From the NCBI GenBank assembly GCA_027485645.1, contig JAIXQR010000007.1, positions 851,951 through 915,950 on the forward strand: 64,000 nt of DNA, in the 5' to 3' direction. This DNA is from a bacterium. GTDB lineage: Bacteria; Armatimonadota; Fimbriimonadia; Fimbriimonadales; Fimbriimonadaceae. The notes beneath the pieces are model-generated. The model made no database searches. It was not told the DNA's origin and saw nothing but the letters and a program-made list of their open reading frames with translations. Shown piece after piece: positions 1 to 8,456 of the stretch. The translations under genes and the position numbers were made by a program. Position 1 is the stretch's first letter. Each line of letters opens with the position of its first letter.

Positions 1-1
1 G

Positions 2-985
2 ATCATCGTGGAGTACGTGCTCACGGCAGAACCCGTGGGCAGCGAATCCCTTGTCGCGAAATACCCCCTTGGCGTAAAGTCCGCGACCGTTCGCAACGAG
101 ATGGCGGAGTTGCTCGATCTAGGATTGATCGAGCAACCCCACACCAGCGCGGGTCGAATTCCAAGCGATCTCGGCTACCGGTATTACGTCGACAAACTTG
201 TGATCTCGAAAGAGATCGAGCTCAGCATCCAAGATCGGCTCAAGTCGGCTACCGGAGACGGCGAAGCCCTGCAAACCGTGCTTCGCGATGCCACCCGAAT
301 GCTCAGCCGTCTGACGCACCTGCTCGGAGTTGCCGCCACCATCCGAGAACCGAACCTGTCGATCAAGACCGCCATCCTGTCTGCCCTCGGGCCGAACCAA
401 GTTCTTTTGGTCATTGCGCTCAGTAACGGCCAAATTGAGAACCGAATGATCGAAGTCCCGGCCGACCTCACCTTAGAGCAAGTCGGAGCGGCAAACGAAT
501 TTCTTACGGCGAACCTGCTAGGGGTCGGACTCCGAACGGCGGCGCAGATGAAGCCACCGGTTTCTGCGAACCCTGCTGTGGATCGGCTCATCAGTGTCAG
601 CTGGACGCAACTCAAGGCGATTGCCAAGCTGTACTCTCGTGGCTCGCTCATCACCGAAGGAGAGGAGTATCTGGTGACGCAGCCAGAATTCCGCCGCGAC
701 CTCGATACCTACACGCAACTGATTCAGGAGCTAAACGACTCCGAAGCGCTGTACCAGAGCGTCGCTAAAGGTGACTCCAACCAGGTGGTCACCATCGGTC
801 GCGAGAACCGCCGAGACGAGCTCAAACAGTTCTCAATCGTGCGCCAAAGTTTCTATGTGGGAGAAACCGAAACCGGAGTGATCGCCGTTGTCGGCCCAAC
901 GCGAATGCGGTACGACGACAGCATCCCCTTGGTGAACTTCACCGCCCAAACGCTAAGCGAGTCGCTCACCAAGTACTTCGGCTAA
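2..985 (+). CDS. hrcA: Heat-inducible transcription repressor HrcA (5' end missing)
   Basis: HrcA represses heat-shock operons (groE, dnaK) by binding CIRCE operators. The reading frame is open to the left edge, so the start and first part of the DNA-binding domain lie outside the window. What remains begins within the winged-helix segment (TAEPVGS, then SATVRNEMAELLDLGLIEQPH and SAGRIPSDLGYRYYVD, all strongly conserved in HrcA) and continues through the C-terminal dimerisation domain to YFG. A GTG at position 8 is an internal codon, because family members extend about 15-20 residues further upstream. grpE lies 53 kb away, so the usual hrcA-grpE-dnaK clustering is absent. The next gene is convergent, with 3 bp between stop codons. 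Confidence 0.93.
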   Translation: MIVEYVLTAEPVGSESLVAKYPLGVKSATVRNEMAELLDLGLIEQPHTSAGRIPSDLGYRYYVDKLVISKEIELSIQDRLKSATGDGEALQTVLRDATRMLSRLTHLLGVAATIREPNLSIKTAILSALGPNQVLLVIALSNGQIENRMIEVPADLTLEQVGAANEFLTANLLGVGLRTAAQMKPPVSANPAVDRLISVSWTQLKAIAKLYSRGSLITEGEEYLVTQPEFRRDLDTYTQLIQELNDSEALYQSVAKGDSNQVVTIGRENRRDELKQFSIVRQSFYVGETETGVIAVVGPTRMRYDDSIPLVNFTAQTLSESLTKYFG

Positions 986-988
986 CTG

Positions 989-1699
989 TCACTTCATCAA
1001 GAAGAGGTTGTCGCCGAGGCCGGTGTTTACCTTCACGCTCTCGTACCGGGTGACGCCAGCAACGACGTTATTCACGTTCTTAACCGAGACCTGCGTCGGA
1101 ATCCAAACACCACCGAACGACTTGGGATTCTCGTAGATGAACGTCGCGAGTTGTCGGCCGGGCTGGTTGTACCACTCCCGCTTGTTCGTGACCCCTTTCT
1201 CAACGTCAACCCAAATGCGGTGCCGACTGGTGTCATCGGTGTTTTGGTAAGTGAGATCAAAAACGGCGTCGCCGGTCGCTCGGTCCATGCGCACAAACTT
1301 TGCCTGGAACAAGTCCTTGAACAGCGCGGGCGTCAGCACACCAAAATCCAGCGGCGTTTGGCGACGGCCTGGCGATCGAGCAAGGTCTTGCTTCGTATTC
1401 ACCCGCAGGCGCGGGACTTTGATCATCTGCTGAGGACCATCAATGATGTAGACCGCCGAGGTCTCGTCGACTTGGGCCTCCAGGCGCAGCTTAAGGGGTT
1501 CCTTGTACTGAAACTGGATTCGATCGAATCGGTAGGTGGTACCAAAATCGTCGTTAATCTCACGCAAGTCTTTCTGAGAAGCTTTAACCTTCTTTGCAAC
1601 GAACGTCGCGTCACGAAGGCCTTTTTGGGTGTAGTCTTGAATCTCTGGAGCAAGGGAGCCGGACCCAAGGACTACCGCCATCAATAATTCGGTCATCAT
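989..1699 (-). CDS. LolA-like secreted protein
   Basis: A 236-residue protein with a short hydrophobic N-terminus (ELLMAVVLGSGSLA) that looks like a signal peptide. The body alternates beta-strand-like segments resembling the LolA/outer-membrane lipoprotein-sorting fold: FQYKEPLKLRLEAQ, a stretch on a reduced substrate (YIIDGPQQMIKVP), and late strands HRIWVDVEKG and FGGVWIPTQVSVKN. Such proteins carry lipid or lipoproteins across the periplasm, or act as secreted sensors of that fold; a specific role cannot be assigned. Start: two tandem ATGs (1694-1699), with a TATCCT box 7 nt upstream on the minus strand, so the message is probably leaderless. It is divergent from the membrane gene at 1739. 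Confidence 0.6.
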   Translation of the reverse strand: MMTELLMAVVLGSGSLAPEIQDYTQKGLRDATFVAKKVKASQKDLREINDDFGTTYRFDRIQFQYKEPLKLRLEAQVDETSAVYIIDGPQQMIKVPRLRVNTKQDLARSPGRRQTPLDFGVLTPALFKDLFQAKFVRMDRATGDAVFDLTYQNTDDTSRHRIWVDVEKGVTNKREWYNQPGRQLATFIYENPKSFGGVWIPTQVSVKNVNNVVAGVTRYESVKVNTGLGDNLFLMK

Positions 1700-1706
1700 T
1701 TTTCAA

Positions 1707-1712
1707 AGGATA
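1707..1712 (-). promoter_or_regulatory. -10 box of a leaderless promoter for the LolA-like gene
   Basis: TATCCT on the minus strand, 7 nt before the ATG at 1699. No good -35 was seen. Confidence 0.45.
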
Positions 1713-1738
1713 TCTCCCCGCAGGGAAAACCATTAGGC

Positions 1739-2779
1739 ATGACGTCTGACCCTATCGAGCGTTATCTCCGGAGGTCCGCTCGTCTCGATCGGCGACAGCG
1801 GATTAGAGTCATGTCGTCCTCTGAGGTGACCGATACCGGTCTCGCCGCCCTGCAAGCGATCGGCCGCCGGATCATTCCCGGCAGCGCGGTCGGATTACTT
1901 TTCTGCTCCATCGGGCTCACCTTCCTTGGGCGCTATGTCGTTCCGGCCCTGAGCGAGACCACCAACCCAGATCGGATCGAAGTCCAAATTGCCGAATTCA
2001 TCGGCACGCTATCGCTTGGACTGTTCGTCGCGATCCCGCTGATGATGTTCGGCATCGCCCTCATCGTCCCGCGAGCAACCAAACTGACCGCTCAATGGAT
2101 GCTCGGCGAACCGCTAGACGACTCTGACCAAGTCTTTGGCGGCGCCGCATTTCGAGATGCCGCCAAGATCATCTTCACCATCGTGGCCCGCAGTGCTCGC
2201 TTCCTTATAGCCTCGTGCGCGTTGCTGATCGTTAGTGGCCTGCTGAGCCAAGTCCAATCGAACTTTCGGTTCCTCATTGCCCTGATTGCGATCTTTGCCC
2301 TAAACGCCGTTGGGCTGAGCCTTTTGGCGTTCATCGGCACGGCGGCAAAGTACTCCCTTGCCCTACCAGCGATGCTCGTCGAAAAGATCGACGCGAAAGC
2401 GGCGCTAGATCGATCGCGACAGTTGATGGCCACGGAGCGTCGAATCCAAAGCGGCTACATCACGGTTTGGTTCCAGTTCGGCTTCTTCATCATCCTTTTC
2501 GGACTGCTGACGTTAGGTTTTAGCGTCGCTGTCAGCTACATCGCGGGCTTGCTACAGCTGGAGTCCTTTGCCCAAACTCGCACTTACGGCCCCATGATGA
2601 TGGAAGTCGTATCTCAGATTGGCCCGTACATTTCGTTACTTTTGGTCGTCCCAGCGTTTGCAACCGTGACCACCGTGATCTACTTTGAACGCCGCACTCG
2701 ATTGGAGGGATATGACATTGCGCAGTTGGCACAAGAAACTCGTGTTACTCGTCGTAGTCGTTTCGACGTTACTGAGTAG
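1739..2779 (+). CDS. Polytopic membrane protein, first gene of the DUF4129/DUF4350 operon
   Basis: A 346-residue protein with about six predicted membrane segments (roughly residues 41-64, 88-111, 150-167, 175-200, 247-275 and 290-315). The N-terminus is charged and cytoplasmic (RYLRRSARLDRRQRIR). I recognise no catalytic motif and no named family. Its end overlaps the start of the next gene (2712), and the two following genes encode DUF4129 and DUF4350 proteins. That arrangement is typical of bacterial envelope operons in which a polytopic membrane protein accompanies these domains, often with a MoxR ATPase and transglutaminase, neither of which is seen here. The function is unknown. Confidence 0.65.
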   Translation: MTSDPIERYLRRSARLDRRQRIRVMSSSEVTDTGLAALQAIGRRIIPGSAVGLLFCSIGLTFLGRYVVPALSETTNPDRIEVQIAEFIGTLSLGLFVAIPLMMFGIALIVPRATKLTAQWMLGEPLDDSDQVFGGAAFRDAAKIIFTIVARSARFLIASCALLIVSGLLSQVQSNFRFLIALIAIFALNAVGLSLLAFIGTAAKYSLALPAMLVEKIDAKAALDRSRQLMATERRIQSGYITVWFQFGFFIILFGLLTLGFSVAVSYIAGLLQLESFAQTRTYGPMMMEVVSQIGPYISLLLVVPAFATVTTVIYFERRTRLEGYDIAQLAQETRVTRRSRFDVTE

Positions 2780-3626
2780 CGCTTTCGCCGAAACCTACGG
2801 TGAACTCCAAAACCGAATCGCTAACGCAAAACCGGCGGAAGTTGTTGCGGCAGTGCGAGAATCGTCGCTGGTCAAATCCGACGCGCAATTGCGAAGCCTC
2901 TTGCAGTCAAAAGAGCCGATTGCCAAACGCGCATCAAGCATGCGAGATTGGGTCGGCACGCGCGCCTGGGCAGCCACAATCGAGCCCAAGCGCGACGGCA
3001 AAGCCATTGCGGTGACCGCAAAGCGCTCACGGCTTTACATTGACCAAACCGAAAAGGCAAAGAGTAACTGGCTCGAAAATGCCTTCAAAGGCTTGCAGTT
3101 CAATTTTCCGCAGCCGAGGTTTTCCTCGAACCAAAGTCCGTTCGATGGCCTATTCGGAGGGCCTTTGCTGGTTCAAATCATGTGGGGGCTGCTGGCGCTC
3201 GCTGGCATTGCACTGGCGTGGTTCGCCATCCAACACATCCGCACCGTCCAAAGCCGCAAGCGCGTCGCCACGGCGATTTTGGAGGAAGACGAACCCGAAC
3301 GAACCGTCGATGAATGGCTCGCCCAGGCCGATGCCCTCGCGGCAGAAGGTCGCTACCGAGAAAGTGTCCGTTGCCTTTATCTCGCGACCCTACTGCGCAT
3401 CGATGAAGCTGGAGTCGCAAAGTTTGAGCGTAGCGAGACCAACTGGGAGCACTTAGCCCGAATTGAGGCGAGCAACAAACTGCCCTCCGAAATCGAATTC
3501 CGAACGCCGACCAAGGCTTTTGACCGCATTTGGTACGGGTTCATTGTCCGGGGGCAAGTTGATGTCGACGAGTTTCGCGCCATCTATCAAAACATTCGCC
3601 AGTCGCTTCAAGGAGCCAGGCGTTGA
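2712..3626 (+). CDS. DUF4129 domain protein, exported and membrane-anchored
   Basis: A 304-residue protein. The N-terminal signal segment (KLVLLVVVVSTLLSSAFA) is followed by an extracytoplasmic region, a single membrane helix (about residues 155-177, IMWGLLALAGIALAWFAI) and a cytoplasmic C-terminal DUF4129 domain (DEWLAQADALAAEGRYRES, RCLYLATLLRIDEAG, ending RAIYQNIRQSLQ). The start at 2712 is preferred over an upstream in-frame start because a GGAGG ribosome site (2704-2708) precedes it and the signal peptide then begins correctly. It overlaps the preceding gene by 68 bp and the next by 4 bp, indicating translational coupling. DUF4129 proteins commonly accompany transglutaminase-like or MoxR envelope systems; the molecular role is not known. 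Confidence 0.75.
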   Translation: MTLRSWHKKLVLLVVVVSTLLSSAFAETYGELQNRIANAKPAEVVAAVRESSLVKSDAQLRSLLQSKEPIAKRASSMRDWVGTRAWAATIEPKRDGKAIAVTAKRSRLYIDQTEKAKSNWLENAFKGLQFNFPQPRFSSNQSPFDGLFGGPLLVQIMWGLLALAGIALAWFAIQHIRTVQSRKRVATAILEEDEPERTVDEWLAQADALAAEGRYRESVRCLYLATLLRIDEAGVAKFERSETNWEHLARIEASNKLPSEIEFRTPTKAFDRIWYGFIVRGQVDVDEFRAIYQNIRQSLQGARR

Positions 3627-4741
3627 AGACCAAGTGGATCGCCGTCACCGCATGGCTTCTGGTCGGCGTCCTCCTCGTCAGTGGAGCTAGCCTCTGGATT
3701 GGCAAGCGATCTAGTGAGACGTTCCCTTCGGCAAATTCGGTTGATCCGTCTGGCCTCCAGGCGTTCCAAGACGCGTTAAAAACAACCGGAGCCCCGATCG
3801 TTGTTGACCGGCGTGGAAAGCCGCAGATCCAGCCCACAGACTTGGTGATTGTCTCGGCGATCGGTGGCGCTGACTTCAGCTTGGTTGCCTCGGCCGAGCC
3901 AAAACCGTCCCCGGCATCCAACTTCAACGTGCGTGAGCATGTTCGGAACGGAGGAACGGCAGTACTGCTCTCCTATCCTCCGAACTTTAAAGACCGGACC
4001 GCCCTTTCAAAGTCCGAACCGGAAGTTGTAACGCTGGCCAGTGGAGTCAAAAAACGAATCACCCCTGGGGGTGAAGACTTCTCCAAGGAGTTTGACGACG
4101 CCGTTCCTTCCCCGTACCTCGAGATCGCAAAGGGTGAATCATGGCTCGCGGTGGGCCGAGTCTTCGGGAAAGGAAAGGTGCTGGCAATCAACGATGCAAC
4201 CTTAATCACGAATCGCTTTATCGCCGCCCATGATAATGCAGAGGTCGTCCTCGGCTTAGTTCAAAACCTCGTGCAGCCGGACCGAAGGATCGTCTTTATC
4301 GAGCGAGACTTCAATCGCCGTGATCCCTCCCTTCTCGACGTTCTCGGGCCGGAAACAACAACCGCGTTCTACCAATGCCTCTTCGTTCTTTTCGTGATCG
4401 CTTGGAGCCTAGGCAAACGCTTTGGGGAACCAGATGCTGAGCGTGTCGCGCAACGAGGAAACCGAGACTTGCTGCTCGCGATCCGGGACACCTACGCTAG
4501 GGCGCAGCGGCACGATGCGGCGATTCAAACCAGCATCGATCGCGCTGAGGCTGTGATTCGGAAACGAACTCGCTCCGACATTTCGCTCCTGAACTACGCC
4601 AAGGGCCATCCGGCCCTCGACGCCGAGTATCGCCGGCTCCTTCATTTCCAGATCCTTGGCGCTCCTCCCGAGGCAGATTGGCTCGAAGCCATACAAACTT
4701 TTGAGACGGAAGTGGAAGAAACCTTCAAAACACCCGTTTAG
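3623..4741 (+). CDS. DUF4350 domain membrane protein
   Basis: A 372-residue protein starting with TTG at 3623, inside the TTGA overlap with the DUF4129 stop and preceded by AAGGAG. An N-terminal membrane helix (WIAVTAWLLVGVLLVSGASLW) is followed by the DUF4350 region: PSGLQAFQDALKTTGAPIVVDRR, then a glycine-rich beta/alpha segment ending in VGRVFGKGKVLAINDATL with ITNRFI, which resembles the GATase-like fold of this family. A second helix (TTAFYQCLFVLFVIAWSLGKRFG) precedes a cytoplasmic helical tail. DUF4350 and DUF4129 genes are routinely neighbours, which supports both assignments. The function is uncharacterised; it is probably an envelope complex subunit. Confidence 0.75.
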   Translation: MKTKWIAVTAWLLVGVLLVSGASLWIGKRSSETFPSANSVDPSGLQAFQDALKTTGAPIVVDRRGKPQIQPTDLVIVSAIGGADFSLVASAEPKPSPASNFNVREHVRNGGTAVLLSYPPNFKDRTALSKSEPEVVTLASGVKKRITPGGEDFSKEFDDAVPSPYLEIAKGESWLAVGRVFGKGKVLAINDATLITNRFIAAHDNAEVVLGLVQNLVQPDRRIVFIERDFNRRDPSLLDVLGPETTTAFYQCLFVLFVIAWSLGKRFGEPDAERVAQRGNRDLLLAIRDTYARAQRHDAAIQTSIDRAEAVIRKRTRSDISLLNYAKGHPALDAEYRRLLHFQILGAPPEADWLEAIQTFETEVEETFKTPV

Positions 4742-4767
4742 TGGACTCACGGTCTTCGTCAGGTGTG

Positions 4768-4773
4768 GATACT
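4768..4773 (+). promoter_or_regulatory. -10 box for the gene at 4780
   Basis: GATACT lies 6 nt upstream of the ATG at 4780, with no Shine-Dalgarno sequence between them, suggesting a leaderless transcript. Confidence 0.4.
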
Positions 4774-4779
4774 TAGAGC

Positions 4780-5157
4780 ATGCGTGCAATGACTGTTTCG
4801 ATCGCGGTGCTCCTAGCTGCCGCAGCCATGGCTCAGACCGCCGCCCCGAAGAACGAAAAGCCGGCTCCACTCCCGGCGTCGCTCGTGCCGCTTGAAAAAA
4901 ATTACAAGTCGACCAAGGCCGTTTTCGCCAAGAAGCCGAAGGACAAGGCCGCCCGCGAGGCGTTCATCAAGGCCACCACGATCTTCGGCCACGAAACGAT
5001 GATTCACCCAGAACTGCCCGCACGGACCAAGTACCGAGATGCGCTCCGGCTTTACCGAGAAGTTCTGAAACTCGAACCAAAGCACCCGGTCGCCAAGAAA
5101 GAGCACGACCTCATCGTTTCCATCTATGAACAGATGGGTCGACCAGTTCCGAAGTAA
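4780..5157 (+). CDS. Small secreted TPR-like protein
   Basis: A 125-residue protein with a signal peptide (MRAMTVSIAVLLAAAAMAQ, probable cleavage after AMA-Q). The mature part is Lys/Pro-rich at first, then helical: YRDALRLYREVLKLEPKHPVAKKEHDLIVSIY reads as one tetratricopeptide-like hairpin (alternating small and aromatic residues, LEP turn). A single repeat this short would act as a protein-binding or accessory factor, but no partner can be named. It lies 12 bp upstream of the large membrane gene at 5170 on the same strand, so the two are probably co-transcribed. Confidence 0.55.
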   Translation: MRAMTVSIAVLLAAAAMAQTAAPKNEKPAPLPASLVPLEKNYKSTKAVFAKKPKDKAAREAFIKATTIFGHETMIHPELPARTKYRDALRLYREVLKLEPKHPVAKKEHDLIVSIYEQMGRPVPK

Positions 5158-5169
5158 TTTTCCATCCAT

Positions 5170-7023
5170 ATGACCGAGGTTTCGCCGGAAGAAAGGCGCG
5201 AGATAGAGAGCAAATTTGTTCGCAATCTAGCCATTGCCGCGGCAATTCTGGCCGGATTGCCGGCGCTGATTGCCTGGCAATCCGGGCCTATTGGCGGCGT
5301 GTACCTCGGTCACCAGTTCGCTACCGACGACCACATGGTCTACGCCGCTTGGATGCGGCAAGCCATGGATGGCCGCTTCTTATTCGACAACCGGTTCACG
5401 ACCGACGCGCAACCCGGTCTGACGATCCACCTGTACTTCCTGGTCATGGGGTGGATCGCAAAGTTCCTCGGTATTCCGATCACCACCCTCATTGCCCGAA
5501 TGGGCTTTTCGGCTGGCTTCGTTTACCTGCTGCACCGCCTCGTTCGGCGAATGGACTGGACCATCCACGCCACTAAGCTCAGCTTGCTGTTTTCCGTGCT
5601 TGGAGGAGGCATCGGCTTCGCGCTCTGGCATGACTTTGGCGTTGCCATTGTCAAATCGGCACCGGACTTTTTGAACCAAATCCTGATGGGCCGACTGCCC
5701 ATCGACACCTGGCAGCCCGAGGGCTTCGTGCTCTCCTCCATGCTCACCAACGGCCTGTTCATGGTGAGTCTGTGCCTCATCCTCTTCATCTTTGACTGCT
5801 TCTTAGAAGCCGAGCAAAGCTGGAAACCGGTGCTTCCCGGAGCGATCGCCTTCGGCGTGCTGATGAACATCCATAGCTACGATGTTCTGCTCATCGGCAT
5901 GGTCATGTTCGGATTCTTGGTGATGGCCTGGGCGCGCGATAAGGCGACGAAAGCCTGGATCATTCGCTCGCTTGCCATCTCCGCCGGCATCATTCCAGCG
6001 GCGCTGTGGTTCGTGTATGTCCTTCGCGAGGATCCCGTTTTCCAAGCCCGCGCGGCGACGGAGACGTTCTCCCCGAACTTCCGACAGGTTCTGTTTGGCT
6101 ACTTCTTCCTGATCCTGCTTGCGGTTCCAACCTTGTTCGCCTCACGCGATGGCAAGAAACGACCGTACTTTGCGTCGGGGCTGTACGTCGCGGTGCTCCT
6201 ATTGCTCGCCGTACTGGCCCAGAACCACACCGATGGCTACTTCATTCCGATGGTGGTCTGGGTTCTGCTCTACGGGTTCACCGTGTTCCTGCTTTACAGC
6301 GTGGCCAACCTGAATTCCGCCCGGAACTTGTTCGTGTCCTGGGCACTTGTCGGAACCATCGCGATCTACTTCCCGATGCTCTTCCAACGGAAACTCGGCA
6401 TGGGTTTGGTGATTCCTTGGGCCGTCTTAGCTGCTGGCGGAGCGGCGATCATCCTCGCCAAGCAAGAGCGCTCCGCGCGTAACTTGGCCACCGCGCTTGC
6501 GATCATCATCATCGGCGCGAGTAGCTTCCGCTGGGTCTTCCGAGAAATCACCCTCGCCCAGACGAACGTCGCAAACACCATTGTCCATCCTGTCTACTTG
6601 TCGGCCGATGCCAACAAGGTGATCACCGCGCTCAACCAGATCTCCGAGAAAAAGGTCGTGGTGGCTCCGCCGGGCATTCCGGCGCGTGCCGTCGATTCGG
6701 CCGGGCAAACCATCCCGGACACTTTCCTCACCCCGATCATGCCGGACTTGAATCCGATTGCTAGTGGACTTTCTGGCGCGTACACGTATGCCGGCCACTG
6801 GAGCGAAACGCCTAAGTACAACGAACGACGCGGCGAACTCGAGCGGTTCTTCTATCGCCCTGGCCTGCCAGAAGATAAGAAAGCTTGGCTGAACGAGATT
6901 GGCGCGACCCACGTGATTGTCCCGTCACCGGAAGCCTTCCCACAGATGGAACTACCGGACCTCAGCAGCCTCGGTGAAGTCGTGGTTCAAGGAACGCAGT
7001 TCAGCTTGATCAAAGTGAACTAG
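5170..7023 (+). CDS. Polytopic membrane protein, glycosyltransferase C-like
   Basis: A 617-residue protein with about 12 hydrophobic segments between residues 18 and 465 and a soluble, presumably extracytoplasmic C-terminal domain of about 150 residues. After the first helix the sequence FATDDHMVYAAWMRQAMDGR has paired acidic residues in the first external loop, the position where GT-C glycosyltransferases (PMT/ArnT type) place their catalytic acids. This supports a lipid-linked sugar transferase, but only by topology and this motif. Conserved aromatics (HSYDVLLIG, NIHSYD) lie in mid-protein. It ends 14 bp inside the convergent VanW gene. Another polytopic enzyme family cannot be excluded. 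Confidence 0.55.
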   Translation: MTEVSPEERREIESKFVRNLAIAAAILAGLPALIAWQSGPIGGVYLGHQFATDDHMVYAAWMRQAMDGRFLFDNRFTTDAQPGLTIHLYFLVMGWIAKFLGIPITTLIARMGFSAGFVYLLHRLVRRMDWTIHATKLSLLFSVLGGGIGFALWHDFGVAIVKSAPDFLNQILMGRLPIDTWQPEGFVLSSMLTNGLFMVSLCLILFIFDCFLEAEQSWKPVLPGAIAFGVLMNIHSYDVLLIGMVMFGFLVMAWARDKATKAWIIRSLAISAGIIPAALWFVYVLREDPVFQARAATETFSPNFRQVLFGYFFLILLAVPTLFASRDGKKRPYFASGLYVAVLLLLAVLAQNHTDGYFIPMVVWVLLYGFTVFLLYSVANLNSARNLFVSWALVGTIAIYFPMLFQRKLGMGLVIPWAVLAAGGAAIILAKQERSARNLATALAIIIIGASSFRWVFREITLAQTNVANTIVHPVYLSADANKVITALNQISEKKVVVAPPGIPARAVDSAGQTIPDTFLTPIMPDLNPIASGLSGAYTYAGHWSETPKYNERRGELERFFYRPGLPEDKKAWLNEIGATHVIVPSPEAFPQMELPDLSSLGEVVVQGTQFSLIKVN

Positions 7024-8332
7024 GGCCAGACCGGGCGCCTACCGCGACGACGCGGGGACTACCGCCATAGTAGCTGGTCCCCAGGTTCTCGCTCTTGACC
7101 ACCTGCCCGTTCACGCGAACTGTGCGGAAAGCCGAAACAACCCGAGCTGGCGCTCCACCTTCGAGAACCCGTCTTGCGCCCGCTGGGAGATTGCGATCAA
7201 CCACCGTTCGGACTCCGCGGGTCCGCGTGGATACGCGACCCTGCGTGACAACAACTTGCTGTCCAGGCACCTTCTGCCCGAGAATGCGGAACGTCAATGC
7301 TCCGGGCGTGTAAGTCGAAACAACCGCAATTGGCGCATCGGTCGTGTTTTGCAGAACCAAGTCGATATTGCCGAAATCAACCGTCGCATCCCGGCCAAGC
7401 GGAACGTATGGAACCGGTAGCGAGTGGCTCTGGCGCTGGCGAATGCCGAGGTTTGCGAACAGCGCCGCGTTGTAAAGGGTCGTGCTGACCTGGCAGATGC
7501 CACCACCGACTCCGGTGTCGTGCTTTCCGTTGATATACACGCCAGCAACCTTGAACCCACGCTTAAGGGTTCGGCGGCCGACCGTATCGTTGTAGCTCAA
7601 CTTGTCGCCCGGCATCAGCACCTGGCCATTGAAGAAACTTGCGGCAAGGGCGATGTTGCTGCTTCGGGGTCGATTGCCGGCGGAGAACCGAGTCGTGTAC
7701 TCGCTGACGACATCGCGAACCTTTGCGAGATCCTCGTCCGGAACCCGCTTCTTGCCTTCAATCACCGGCACCACCGTCGGATCAAACTTTGGCAACATTT
7801 CAAGAACCGCCTGCTGAAGCTTCGCGGCATCAAGAACGAGACTGGCCCGTTCTTTTCGAACCAAAATCGCGCCCTTACTGTAGGTCACACGTGCTGGTTC
7901 CGGCTCTGGGCTAGCCTTGAGAACCGCATCGTAAAGCGCCTGATCAACCTTGCCTTCGGCCTTAAAGAGGAGCTTAGCGTCAACTCGATCCTCCGGAATC
8001 TGGCCCGCAAGCGCCTTCGCATCCGTCATCAAATCGCTTAGCGGAAGCGGCGCAATCGTCGCCTCATCATCGAGCACAATCCCAAACTTGCTCGGGGTCA
8101 GTTCTGGCAGATTAGAAACGATGTCACTCGTAAGCGGTACCGGCTTAAGTCGCTCCGTTTCCCACCAAGATCGCAGTCGGAATCGGGCTTGTTCTGTCGT
8201 AAGACCACCAACACTAACCTGCCCCACGTAGGTGTTGGGCCGAATCGTGGCTGGCTTTTGCAGCATGGCAACGGGAAGGCCAATCACTGCGCAACCCAGC
8301 GCAGAAAAGGTGATCGTCTTCGCGTGTTTCAT
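7010..8332 (-). CDS. VanW family protein (YoaR-like)
   Basis: A 440-residue protein with an N-terminal membrane or signal segment (ITFSALGCAVIGLPVAML). A putative peptidoglycan-binding-4 type region follows (about residues 60-200; GLTTEQARFRLRSWWE and the repeated acidic motifs). The VanW domain (about residues 215-345) contains the family signature GGGICQVSTTLYNAALFAN and SHSLPVPYVPLGRDATVDFG. The last 90 residues are rich in Val, Arg and Gly. VanW proteins were first noted in vancomycin-resistance clusters, but most, like this one, sit outside any resistance locus and probably act on or bind the cell wall. No van genes are near. Convergent with the upstream membrane gene; divergent from ilvE. 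Confidence 0.88.
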   Translation of the reverse strand: MKHAKTITFSALGCAVIGLPVAMLQKPATIRPNTYVGQVSVGGLTTEQARFRLRSWWETERLKPVPLTSDIVSNLPELTPSKFGIVLDDEATIAPLPLSDLMTDAKALAGQIPEDRVDAKLLFKAEGKVDQALYDAVLKASPEPEPARVTYSKGAILVRKERASLVLDAAKLQQAVLEMLPKFDPTVVPVIEGKKRVPDEDLAKVRDVVSEYTTRFSAGNRPRSSNIALAASFFNGQVLMPGDKLSYNDTVGRRTLKRGFKVAGVYINGKHDTGVGGGICQVSTTLYNAALFANLGIRQRQSHSLPVPYVPLGRDATVDFGNIDLVLQNTTDAPIAVVSTYTPGALTFRILGQKVPGQQVVVTQGRVSTRTRGVRTVVDRNLPAGARRVLEGGAPARVVSAFRTVRVNGQVVKSENLGTSYYGGSPRVVAVGARSGPSSL

Positions 8333-8444
8333 CGTTGTCTAATGACTTGAGTTAAGTCTCTTGGTTCCATTATGGATGTTCAGGAAATCGCTTTACACGT
8401 TCTTGACAATTTGCGCGCCCCTCATCCCGAAAAGACGAAGCAAG

Positions 8445-8450
8445 TACACT
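8445..8450 (+). promoter_or_regulatory. -10 box of a leaderless promoter for ilvE
   Basis: TACACT lies 6 nt before the ATG at 8457. A TTGACA at 8403-8408 is too far upstream (36 nt) to be its -35. Confidence 0.4.
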
Positions 8451-8456
8451 CGAAAG

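Noticed and set aside
8403..8408. TTGACA as -35 of the ilvE promoter
   Set aside because: It is 36 nt from the -10 box at 8445, too far for one promoter.
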